A stretch of DNA of 64,000 nt, taken from assembly GCF_047219225.1 (NCBI RefSeq), contig NZ_CP178208.1:186001-250000 (forward strand), written 5' to 3'. The DNA comes from IMCC45349 sp047219225. Lineage in GTDB: Bacteria > Bacteroidota > Bacteroidia > Flavobacteriales > Flavobacteriaceae. Positions 15,610 through 24,021 of the stretch are shown here, one piece after another. How positions within the stretch are numbered: position 1 is the stretch's first letter; each line of letters opens with the position of its first letter. The notes under the pieces were generated by a model. It saw only the letters and a program-made list of their open reading frames with translations, made no database searches and was not told the DNA's origin. The position numbers and the translations under genes are program-made.

Positions 15610-18600
15610 TAATTAGATTTCTTTTTAGGTTTAGGGTTTTGCCCAGAGACTGTCATTGTTCCATATATTGTCAATCTTGAAAAAGGATTCAAACCTTGCC
15701 TTCCTCTTTTATCATTAACAGTCCTTGTTTTTGTAGTTTTTATAATTTTATTTAAAACATTCCATTCATTTTTCTTTTGTTTTTGCTCTTCATCAGTTCC
15801 TCTGCTACATAGAGTAACACAACCGTGACTCGTACTTCCTAAATGCAATCTAAACCCATCCCTTAATTCACCATCGCTGTTTTTTTCATTTTCATTATCA
15901 TAGCGGTCATTATGAGGCTTGTTATCTTTTGGGTCAAGTCTATACCAGTCAGGTGCGTATGAGCTTGCTTCATTGTCTGTTACATCAAACTCCCCATTTG
16001 GGATTTCTTTTTGTGCATCAGTTTGACCGTAAGAAATATCGCCGTCAGAATCTGCTTGTCCTCCAGAAAACACGTCATTAATCACTAATATTTGATTGTA
16101 TTTTTCTTCTCCTTCTTCAAAAGAGAATTTATAGTTATCTGCAGTAACCACTTTAGAATCCAATGAAGTATCCCATTTATCCTTATCATAAATATATAAT
16201 TTGTTACGTTTCTTATCAAAATGAATAATTACTTCTTGCCCATCAGGGTCAATAAAATATGTAGGGTTATTCATTGTGTAGTTGTATGGACTATGCGAAT
16301 AATACTTTTCTGATAAATTATCAATATTCATCCATCTACCTAAATCAGCTTGATAGTTTCTTGCTCCAAAATCCATCCAACCAAGTCCTAACTCATCATT
16401 TTCTTCTTTACCACCAAAGCCATACGGATGGTCTGTTCCATTAACAACATTATTATACCCTTTATGTTTTAAACCAAAAGGATAGTAGTTGTTTTCTTCT
16501 AAGATTTCTAAGCCTCCTTTTTCAATAAATACATTATCTACATAAAAATGGGTTTGTAGTCCTTGATTAATATTAGACTTATCAAACTTTAACCTTAATC
16601 TTGGGCCTGCCACTATAGTATGCGTATGTGTATATGTTCCTGTTGATAAATCATTATTTATAACATACCAATTAAGATGATTTCCATTAGCATCCAATTC
16701 TTGTAAAAACACGCGTACTAATGGTGTATCTCCTGTGTCTACATCTAAACTTATAGTTACTTCATCTCCTGGTGCAAAATCATCACCTACCTCAAATCTT
16801 GTTCCATTCCATTGATTTTGTACATTGACCTTTAATCTGCCATTATCTAACTCTACACTTCCATGTGTTTGGTTACCTGCAAATGTCCAACCATTGTGAT
16901 GCTCATCAAATGTACTCTCTAATATAGACTGATAATCGCCATTAGTATCTTTAAATGCCAATCTAATGTTTCCTAAATGGTCTTTGTACTGGTAAGCATA
17001 ATCATAACCTCCCTGTCCATCTGGTTCTACATAACCTTCTGGATGACTGAAAAATCTTAAATTCTCACCTGTTCCATCCTCCTCATAAATGAAGTTTCCT
17101 GCATATTTAGTAGTGGTTAAGGTTCCGTTGTCGTTCACAGTCTTTTTTAGTTTTACTCCTGAGGCATCGTAAATATACGAAATACTTCCATTAGCAAAGG
17201 TAACTGTACTTGGTAAATTTAAATGGTTATAGGTAATACTTGTAATGCCCTTGTTTTTATCCTCAATCATATTACCATTAGCATCATAAGCATAATCATT
17301 ACCTGATGTATTACCATCATTAAAGCCTTCATTTGCCCATCCTGTTGTGTTATCTGTGACTTTATCTAACTGATTACCATTGTATGTATAAGCTAACTTA
17401 TCAATCTCCACACCATTACCTACTCGACTCAATGTTAATATATTACCATTCTTATCATATTTCATCCCCAATAAATCAAATCCTGAACTCAAATTATAAA
17501 GACCTGCATTTCTTACGCCATAATCTGCATTTAATATACGGTTTAAATTATCGTATCTATAAGCATAACCTCTTGCCTCTACACCATTAGTCTGATCATT
17601 TACTGTTTTCCATATCGTCTCACTTATATTTCCATTGTATAACGCTATATAGTTACTTGGCGAATTGGTAACATCTTTTGTGTTATAGTTGAGCTTAAAA
17701 CTAAATAAATCGTTACCTAATTGTTCTACATCATTAATCTGCTTTAACCAACCTCTAATATTATATGTATAGTCCACCGTTTGTAATGGAGATGCTGCGA
17801 TACCTCCTACTCCTTTACTTTCCAATTGCCCTAATTCATCATAAGTGTTATTAACAATAGTCTCTGGCGTGTCTCCTGTAATGGTTTGTGTTTGGGTAAG
17901 CATACGTCCTGCATGGTCATATGTAAACGCATCGGTAATCTCTATAACTGCATTACCTGTTTTACTATGTGTACTCGTAGTCTCTAATACTTTTCCTGTA
18001 AAGTCAAAGTCACTTACTATAATATCGGTAGTAGCTAACTCATCATTTTTAGAGCCTACATATATAGCTTGTCCTTTATCGTCGTAATACGTAACACTAG
18101 TAATCCAATTATTAGTACCTAATACTTTTACCTTACTACCTGTTGGTAAGGTTTTAATATCATAACTTATTTGGTCACTATATATCGTTACACCTGGATC
18201 TGGTATCGCTGTGCTTAAGTGACTGTTATAACCATCATAATAATTAATACTCAACACCTCTACATCTGAACGTGGATAGGCTTGATTATCGTAAAATATT
18301 TGTGTTCCTGATATATAATGAATCGTTCCTGTAGACGTTTCATTTAAATTTGTTTCTGAGTTTAATATCTGTGACAGTTCTAGTCTTGTCTCATCTTTTT
18401 GATTTAAAAATCTACCTGTATAAACCACACGCCCAAAAGCATCGTACTTTGTAAATAACCAATCATTATCTACTCGTAATAAAGCGTCTTGGGTTAAGAC
18501 TGGACGGTCTAACTTATCATAAACAATATATTCCCAATCTTTTTGTGGTATTTTCTTCTCAATTAATCGATTACGCTTATCGTAATGATACTGGTAACAT

Positions 18601-19889
18601 AAATCATCTAACTCTGATGTTACTACTGTATACGATGGTAAAGACACAGTAAAACTCTGATTTATGCCTGACATAGAAACAGCTCCAGATCCTGATAAAT
18701 ATAAATAACCATTTAAAATTGAAACCGTATAACTATAACCCATTCCTGAAAACGTCCCAATCATCATATCTGGAATATTCCCATTTAATTGGGCAATAGG
18801 TCCTGTCTCTAACCCTATAGAGGCTCCAAAAGTAATATTATTAAAGTTGATGGTAAGCTCCTCATTAATATGGTCTAAATCTACTTCAATACCTTTTATA
18901 CATGTAGTTACTGGACTTCCCTCTCTATCTTTTGGTACCAATACAGAACAATCTAATATTTGTACAAAAGATTTTTTATAAGTAGTAGAACTCAAAATAC
19001 GGTCTGTCCCTAAAGGTGATAACACATAAGTTAAGTTTCCATAATCGTCATAGACATAATAGGTGTCATGTTCTATTACAGCCCCAAAACTTTCGTTATA
19101 GGTACGCTTTAAAATTACACGGCCTTGCTTATCCTTAAACTCTTCCGTTGTATGTAGTTTATCAAATTGTGTAGAGCCTGTAGGTTGCCAGTTCTCATCC
19201 TTGGTAATGGTTTTATAAAGCTCATTAGCTGCATAATTACCATCATAAAACAATTGTGGTTGCTCGGTATTTCCTGTTGGAAATATCACTCGATATAAAT
19301 CTACTTCGCCTGTAACATTAGTTTGATAATCAAACTTTATAGTATGGTCTGTATCTGAATTTGCATCTAACTTCCAATCGGCTCCTGGTGCGCCTTGTTC
19401 TAACACACGGTTTAGTGGAGATGCTTCAAAAGATTGCTCTGAATAGGCATTGATACTCGTTAATGTTAATTGATCTTCTGGAAACTTCCCTACATAATAG
19501 GCTTCTAAATCTGTAAGTAATTGGGGCGGATCATTAAAAGATAAAGATCCTGATGTACTTTGAGACGCATTAGCATATGGTAAATAACTTAATGGTTGTC
19601 TGCCTAATGCATCATAAATCATTGGTGTAATAATATCTTGCCTGTTCCCTCCTGCTTGTTTGGCTATGCTCTGAATTGGTCTGCCTAAACCATCATAATA
19701 CGTAATACTCTCTATCTTATCGTCATCCACTAAATCAGTAGTAGTACCTGCTTTATGCTCTCCATCTGTAGTCTTTACTTGATAAACAGTCGTCTTTACA
19801 TAGTTCTCTGTCGTGGTTGCTGTTTGTGCCATCACTAACGATGACATTAATAATATTGCTAATGTGCTTATACTTTTTCTCATGGTCAT
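15609..19889 (-). CDS. RHS-repeat polymorphic toxin with L,D-transpeptidase-like tip
   Basis: The 1,426-residue protein is identical over residues 1-1174 to the RHS protein of module A (signal peptide, DUF6443-like start, YD repeats). It then has a core ending GRWMNIDN...SPYNYTMNNP...DPDG (about 1187-1217) and a 209-residue tip. The tip has features of YkuD/L,D-transpeptidase-like domains, including the Tlde1/DUF2778 group: KLYIYDKDKW near its start, EIPNGEFDVTD, and the active-site cluster RLHLGSTSHGCVTL, with H1349, H1355 and C1357 as candidate catalytic residues. Such domains cut or remodel peptidoglycan stem peptides in competitors. The C-terminus is basic. The start lies 1 bp after the stop of the partner gene (19891-23352), and the immunity candidate follows with a 1-bp overlap. 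Confidence 0.88.
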   Translation of the reverse strand: MTMRKSISTLAILLMSSLVMAQTATTTENYVKTTVYQVKTTDGEHKAGTTTDLVDDDKIESITYYDGLGRPIQSIAKQAGGNRQDIITPMIYDALGRQPLSYLPYANASQSTSGSLSFNDPPQLLTDLEAYYVGKFPEDQLTLTSINAYSEQSFEASPLNRVLEQGAPGADWKLDANSDTDHTIKFDYQTNVTGEVDLYRVIFPTGNTEQPQLFYDGNYAANELYKTITKDENWQPTGSTQFDKLHTTEEFKDKQGRVILKRTYNESFGAVIEHDTYYVYDDYGNLTYVLSPLGTDRILSSTTYKKSFVQILDCSVLVPKDREGSPVTTCIKGIEVDLDHINEELTINFNNITFGASIGLETGPIAQLNGNIPDMMIGTFSGMGYSYTVSILNGYLYLSGSGAVSMSGINQSFTVSLPSYTVVTSELDDLCYQYHYDKRNRLIEKKIPQKDWEYIVYDKLDRPVLTQDALLRVDNDWLFTKYDAFGRVVYTGRFLNQKDETRLELSQILNSETNLNETSTGTIHYISGTQIFYDNQAYPRSDVEVLSINYYDGYNSHLSTAIPDPGVTIYSDQISYDIKTLPTGSKVKVLGTNNWITSVTYYDDKGQAIYVGSKNDELATTDIIVSDFDFTGKVLETTSTHSKTGNAVIEITDAFTYDHAGRMLTQTQTITGDTPETIVNNTYDELGQLESKGVGGIAASPLQTVDYTYNIRGWLKQINDVEQLGNDLFSFKLNYNTKDVTNSPSNYIALYNGNISETIWKTVNDQTNGVEARGYAYRYDNLNRILNADYGVRNAGLYNLSSGFDLLGMKYDKNGNILTLSRVGNGVEIDKLAYTYNGNQLDKVTDNTTGWANEGFNDGNTSGNDYAYDANGNMIEDKNKGITSITYNHLNLPSTVTFANGSISYIYDASGVKLKKTVNDNGTLTTTKYAGNFIYEEDGTGENLRFFSHPEGYVEPDGQGGYDYAYQYKDHLGNIRLAFKDTNGDYQSILESTFDEHHNGWTFAGNQTHGSVELDNGRLKVNVQNQWNGTRFEVGDDFAPGDEVTISLDVDTGDTPLVRVFLQELDANGNHLNWYVINNDLSTGTYTHTHTIVAGPRLRLKFDKSNINQGLQTHFYVDNVFIEKGGLEILEENNYYPFGLKHKGYNNVVNGTDHPYGFGGKEENDELGLGWMDFGARNYQADLGRWMNIDNLSEKYYSHSPYNYTMNNPTYFIDPDGQEVIIHFDKKRNKLYIYDKDKWDTSLDSKVVTADNYKFSFEEGEEKYNQILVINDVFSGGQADSDGDISYGQTDAQKEIPNGEFDVTDNEASSYAPDWYRLDPKDNKPHNDRYDNENEKNSDGELRDGFRLHLGSTSHGCVTLCSRGTDEEQKQKKNEWNVLNKIIKTTKTRTVNDKRGRQGLNPFSRLTIYGTMTVSGQNPKPKKKSN

Positions 19890-19956
19890 CTTAGTTTTGT
19901 GGTCTGTAGTTATACTCGTTCTTACTCAATATGTTATTATCCTTATCCTTGACATA
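16369..19956. repeat. Near-identical 3.59-kb block, copy B
   Basis: The partner of 6292-9879. It begins exactly where the RHS core diverges towards the toxin tip and ends in the last ~21 codons of the upstream partner gene. Beyond 19956 the partner genes remain alignable for a few dozen codons (synonymous changes appear first) and then diverge strongly. Confidence 0.9.
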
Positions 19957-22900
19957 TTCCAACCTGCCAAAGGCATCATACTCATAATACATAACATAAC
20001 CCTTAGGATCCGTAACACTGGTTACGCCTACCAATGGCTCGTAAGTAAAGGTCGTTACTTGAGCATTGGATAATTGTGTGCGAAGATTTGATGATTGTGT
20101 TGGTGATAATTCATTATTTGCTAAATCAAAACCTACTCCTAATACACCTTCAATATCTGCATAGGTAGCATTTACTACTTTGGCTACTGGAACTGTATTA
20201 TTATAACCCCAGATATAACTTATATGTGTTCCATCTGCTTTACTTACCTCTAACGGATTTCCATAACTATCGTACTTGTGATATTCTATTCGGGTTTCTA
20301 ATTGCTCATTACCTTTAGAAACAATCACTTCGTTTGGTAATACCAAATCGGTCTCTGGTTCGAAATATTGAGTATGTGCAGTAGCTATAAGTTCTCCATT
20401 TTTAAATTGTTCGGTGGCTAAAACTTCATTAATCTTATTTAATGCATTTAACCTTGATACCATTGAAGAACTATAACCACTTGGTAAACTAACATCAACA
20501 GGATAATAATATTTGGTCTTATAAGTATTAGTAACTCCCTTTTCGATATAATCTATATCTTGCTCCTTTATTTGAAAGTTATCATCATTATAAGTAAAGG
20601 TTTTATCAACCTCTGTACTAAACTGATTATCATCCTCATCATAAAAATAGTCTGTAGTTTTTGTAGAAACTAATTTTGCCCAACCAGATGTTATATTATC
20701 CTCTAAAAAATAATAAGCTTGACCACCACAATTTTCATAATAAAAAATACAGTCAGCATCACAATCAATAAGACTAACACATTGTTTCAATCTATTTCCA
20801 GGAGTTTTATTTAAAAAAGTACTATATGACCCTTGATAAAACCTTTTCCATTCACATAAAACATCATACAATCTATATGTAGGAGCTATATTTTCTTCTA
20901 AAAAACTATACGTATTAATCGTTTCACGTAATTTTCCTTTTGGTTCCGCCCCTGGTAAAGAAGGTGAATTATTTTCTAAAAAAACTTGTTCTTTCAACAA
21001 TAATCCTCTTTTAAAATCAATATTTGGAGCAGGTTGATAAGGATAATCAAAAACATCAGCTTGACTTGCATAATCTTGAGCTGAAGTGAAGAAATACCTC
21101 GTATATCCATTATTATCCTCTGATACCTTTACAGTTTTATAACCAACATATTGTCCTTTTGTTAGTTCAACATTCAATCCTTTTGTGTACACTTTATAAT
21201 CGAGACTTTGTACCGACAAATACTCTCCATAGCATACTTCTTCAGTCTCGAATAAAAACTCCTTTAAAGTTTTAGTATATTCTTTATGCAACCCTTTTAT
21301 ATCTCCATCTATGGCTCCTGATGAGCAATAATCATCTTCTATATCAGAATAATCGTATGAAATCTTTCTAGAAGGTAAAGTTTCAGGTAAATCGTCATCT
21401 TTAAAAATGATTTCTTTAATACGAACACCTCCACCGTAAACAAACTTATTAACAGGACTTATAAAGGTTTTAATATTAAAACAAATATCTAAGTCCATAT
21501 GCGCACAATCATCCATCATTATAAAACGAATCTCATAATTTCCTTCAGGAATAGTAAAACGTACTTCTTGTTTATCTAATTGAATATTGTTTTCATAACT
21601 ATTATTTGAGAAATCAGTTCCCTTAATTTGTATAAGTGCATTAAAAAGAACATTTTGGTCATTATTTATACAGTTTCCATGATCAATAACATAACTACTT
21701 CTTTTAAAAATAATCTCTTGTTCTTGTTCAATAAAAATTTGTTCAGGTATTAAATTAGGATTGCTTGCGCTATTATCAAAAGTGCTATCAAATGAAAAAG
21801 AAACTCCTCCACCTGAAACCCAATTATCTGGATTTAGTGCTCTGTATTCATCGTCACTTAACTTAACAGCTACATTATTTTGTCCAGGAAGCACATTAGT
21901 AGTTTGGCTCTGATATGTTATTTCATGATGTTCAAACTCAAACTCTTTTACACCGCCAGTTGGGTAAACAATCTTTTTAATCAATCCTTTTTTAATAGCT
22001 TCCTTATCAAATGGTGTTCTATTACATGTAGAAGAAGATATTATAGGTTCTCCACTACTATTATATCCCCAATTATCACTAGGAGAACCAAATGAAGGTA
22101 ACCCTTCCTTATCAGTATAAAAAATCTCATATGAGTTAGATAAACCACCAGCCAACTCCGTTAATCCTACCAACCACAATCGATTATCACTTTCATATGA
22201 TAGTGAATAACTCTTCTTTACTACATTATTATTTTTAACAACAACTCCTCCTAAACTTAATCCTCCTGTTTCTGGGTGGCTTACACCTAAATTAAAATCA
22301 ATACTTGTTGAATCTCTGAAATTTATTTTTTTCAGCTTTTTTGTAACTCCATAAGTAGTATTATAAGCTATACTTTCTTTTAAAGGTAATACTGTTAAAT
22401 TATATGGATTCTGAATCATATCATTCCAAAATGTAGGTCTATCGATAAATTCATTTAATGTTCTTGAAACAGAAACTTGAAATGATTCATATAAATCTTG
22501 ATATTCAAAACTTACCAGTTCTTTTGAATTACTACTTTCTACCTTTGACAAAAACCAAGCATTCCTTGTTAAATACTGTTGACCCATTCCTTGATATTCT
22601 TGAGTACCATTTAACTTTTCAACAGCAATAAAAGGTTCAGTCATTAATTCCTCAATAACATCAAAGTAGTATTTATTTCCCTTAACGTCTGTAATTACAA
22701 ATCCCTTTAATTCAAATGTTGATAAATCATAATCTATTTCTATATCAACATTTAAATCCTTAGTTAACAACCTAGTTATTAAAGTATTAGACAAGACATC
22801 TTTTACAATCACAAAACGTCCTGTTAATCCTAAAACGTTAAACTGAAATAAATCTAACTGATAATCATACAAATCGTGATTATTCCCAGCTGCGTTCCAT

Positions 22901-23352
22901 AAAAATTCAGCTTTATCATCAATATTTGTAGTATTTTCATAATTCCAAAAGTCATTATTATGAAAAACTCCAGTACCCTTAGAAGGATTTGGAGCTCCTT
23001 TCATTTTTTCATCTGGCAATCCTCTTACTGTTCGAGAAACAACACCTCCTGCCTCTAAACTCCAACCAGTTCCTACCCAACCTGATCTGTTATCAATTTT
23101 AATGCCTTGTGTATTATAACTTAAAGCAATATTAATTCCTAAATCACCACTAATTGATTTACTGTAAAGTGGAATTGAAATATTAGGCTGCCCAGTATAT
23201 TGACTTACTGGCACTTCCTCAAATTGCATCAAATTAGCAACTGTTGGAGATGGAGGAATAATTTCAGGCAACTCAACATTATTTGTTCCTGACATTTGAG
23301 CACTAACACTACATGAAATCCATATAGCTATTAAAAAAAACACTTTTTTCAT
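19891..23352 (-). CDS. RHS partner protein, module B (SpvB-like N-terminus)
   Basis: The 1,153-residue exported protein has a signal peptide MKKVFFLIAIWISCSVSAQ, then QPNISIPLYSKSISGDLGIN...LSYNTQGIKIDNRSGWVGTGWSLEAGG, the SpvB/TcaC-like opening, followed by YD-type repeats. Only the last ~55 residues match the module A partner; the remainder is a diverged homologue with a similar plan. It starts the module B operon, 1 bp from the RHS core gene. The partner could be a shell half, or a delivery or receptor-specific part that pairs with an interchangeable core. The 17-bp palindrome of module A is absent here; upstream there is only an imperfect AACCTT...AAGGTT pair (23433-23460). Confidence 0.8.
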   Translation of the reverse strand: MKKVFFLIAIWISCSVSAQMSGTNNVELPEIIPPSPTVANLMQFEEVPVSQYTGQPNISIPLYSKSISGDLGINIALSYNTQGIKIDNRSGWVGTGWSLEAGGVVSRTVRGLPDEKMKGAPNPSKGTGVFHNNDFWNYENTTNIDDKAEFLWNAAGNNHDLYDYQLDLFQFNVLGLTGRFVIVKDVLSNTLITRLLTKDLNVDIEIDYDLSTFELKGFVITDVKGNKYYFDVIEELMTEPFIAVEKLNGTQEYQGMGQQYLTRNAWFLSKVESSNSKELVSFEYQDLYESFQVSVSRTLNEFIDRPTFWNDMIQNPYNLTVLPLKESIAYNTTYGVTKKLKKINFRDSTSIDFNLGVSHPETGGLSLGGVVVKNNNVVKKSYSLSYESDNRLWLVGLTELAGGLSNSYEIFYTDKEGLPSFGSPSDNWGYNSSGEPIISSSTCNRTPFDKEAIKKGLIKKIVYPTGGVKEFEFEHHEITYQSQTTNVLPGQNNVAVKLSDDEYRALNPDNWVSGGGVSFSFDSTFDNSASNPNLIPEQIFIEQEQEIIFKRSSYVIDHGNCINNDQNVLFNALIQIKGTDFSNNSYENNIQLDKQEVRFTIPEGNYEIRFIMMDDCAHMDLDICFNIKTFISPVNKFVYGGGVRIKEIIFKDDDLPETLPSRKISYDYSDIEDDYCSSGAIDGDIKGLHKEYTKTLKEFLFETEEVCYGEYLSVQSLDYKVYTKGLNVELTKGQYVGYKTVKVSEDNNGYTRYFFTSAQDYASQADVFDYPYQPAPNIDFKRGLLLKEQVFLENNSPSLPGAEPKGKLRETINTYSFLEENIAPTYRLYDVLCEWKRFYQGSYSTFLNKTPGNRLKQCVSLIDCDADCIFYYENCGGQAYYFLEDNITSGWAKLVSTKTTDYFYDEDDNQFSTEVDKTFTYNDDNFQIKEQDIDYIEKGVTNTYKTKYYYPVDVSLPSGYSSSMVSRLNALNKINEVLATEQFKNGELIATAHTQYFEPETDLVLPNEVIVSKGNEQLETRIEYHKYDSYGNPLEVSKADGTHISYIWGYNNTVPVAKVVNATYADIEGVLGVGFDLANNELSPTQSSNLRTQLSNAQVTTFTYEPLVGVTSVTDPKGYVMYYEYDAFGRLEYVKDKDNNILSKNEYNYRPQN

Positions 23353-23584
23353 AATTTAGGTATTATTATTATTTTTATCTAATATTTTATACCTGTAAAT
23401 TATTCAAAACCTACACTTCAACAGTAATGATTAACCTTACAATCTATACTTAAAAAGGTTATTTTTAATAATGCTTTTACATTTTTAAATAATAGTTTTC
23501 AATAAGATAACTAGTCGACATACATGATTATAAAAAAATAATTATTTTTATCATACTAAATTTTAATAATCAGAAAACTAATTC

Positions 23585-23614
23585 TGCATACGTTTTGCAT
23601 ACAATTCTGCATAC
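23585..23614. repeat. Three helically phased TGCATAC repeats
   Basis: TGCATAC occurs at 23585-23591, 23596-23602 and 23608-23614, spaced 11 and 12 bp, about one helical turn apart. The wider repeat is TTCTGCATACG, with one variant, TTTTGCATACA. Such phasing is typical of recombinase arm sites or iteron-like protein binding. No matching binding protein is encoded nearby. Confidence 0.5.
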
Positions 23615-23670
23615 GATTTTTAAAATATATGGCTGTTGAGCCCAATAAAATGGTTTATAAAACTTTTTAA

Positions 23671-23718
23671 CTTGAGTTCATAACCCAGAGGTCCCGAGTT
23701 CAAATCTCGGTCTCGCTA
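23671..23718 (+). pseudogene. tRNA-Met(CAT) 3' half
   Basis: From the anticodon loop onward this fits tRNA numbering exactly: loop TTCATAA (anticodon CAT), 5-nt 3' stem CCCAG, variable AGGTC, perfect T arm CCGAG-TTCAAAT-CTCGG, acceptor 3' strand TCTCGCT and A73. The 5' half is missing: no matching AGCGAGA and no D arm lie upstream, and the anticodon stem pairs only partly (TTGAG/CCCAG). A strong terminator follows 8 bp later. Most likely it is a tRNA cut by an integration or deletion event, or an attachment-site duplicate. Confidence 0.65.
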
Positions 23719-23725
23719 CAAAGTA

Positions 23726-23754
23726 AAAGCTAGATACAATTTGTATCTAGCTTT
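23726..23754 (+). terminator. Terminator of the truncated tRNA-Met
   Basis: A 12-bp perfect stem (AAAGCTAGATAC / GTATCTAGCTTT) with 5-nt loop AATTT, followed by TTTTAT. It directly follows the tRNA 3' end, as tRNA terminators do. Confidence 0.85.
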
Positions 23755-23861
23755 TTTTATTGACACAATTCAAATCCAAATTTAGAAAACTATCTCTTAT
23801 ATTTTTTCCAAAACATTTTTGCACAAAAAAACAACTTAAACCATTGATTTACAAAGTTTAA

Positions 23862-23908
23862 AGAAGATTTTAGCAATTTATCGATAAAATTGCTCTATTA
23901 AGTCTTCT
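23862..23908. promoter_or_regulatory. Long nested hairpin upstream of HYR adhesin gene
   Basis: The inner arms AGCAATTT / AAATTGCT (23872-23879 and 23887-23894) enclose ATCGATA, and the outer arms AGAAGA / TCTTCT (23862-23867 and 23903-23908) surround them. It lies about 115 bp before the adhesin start. It has no T-run, so a plain terminator is unlikely. It could be an operator or a leader structure; no family is recognised. Confidence 0.35.
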
Positions 23909-24021
23909 AGCAGTAATTTTACACCCTCCCTCTTTGATTTACAGCTAATTACATATAAAAAAGCTTAAATCTATTAAGCCTTAACAGCTTATATAATTCC
24001 CAAATCTAAAACCCGTAAACA

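Larger units (their letters stand above)
23353..24021. other. Gene-free junction of 669 bp with att-like features
   Basis: No gene is supported here. In order it holds the module B upstream region (AACCTT/AAGGTT pair at 23433-23460), an AT-rich stretch, three phased TGCATAC repeats (23585-23614), a tRNA-Met 3' half (about 23671-23718), its terminator (23726-23754), a long hairpin (23862-23908) and the leader of the HYR adhesin gene. The mix of partial tRNA and phased repeats suggests an old integration or deletion boundary. Confidence 0.6.

Noticed and set aside
23433..23460. AACCTT...AAGGTT upstream of RHS module B as a third copy of the 17-bp palindrome
   Set aside because: Only the first half-site matches and the spacing is different; the evidence is too weak.
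23671..23718. An intact tRNA-Met gene
   Set aside because: The T arm and 3' acceptor fit, but no D arm or 5' acceptor strand is present and the anticodon stem is only partly paired.
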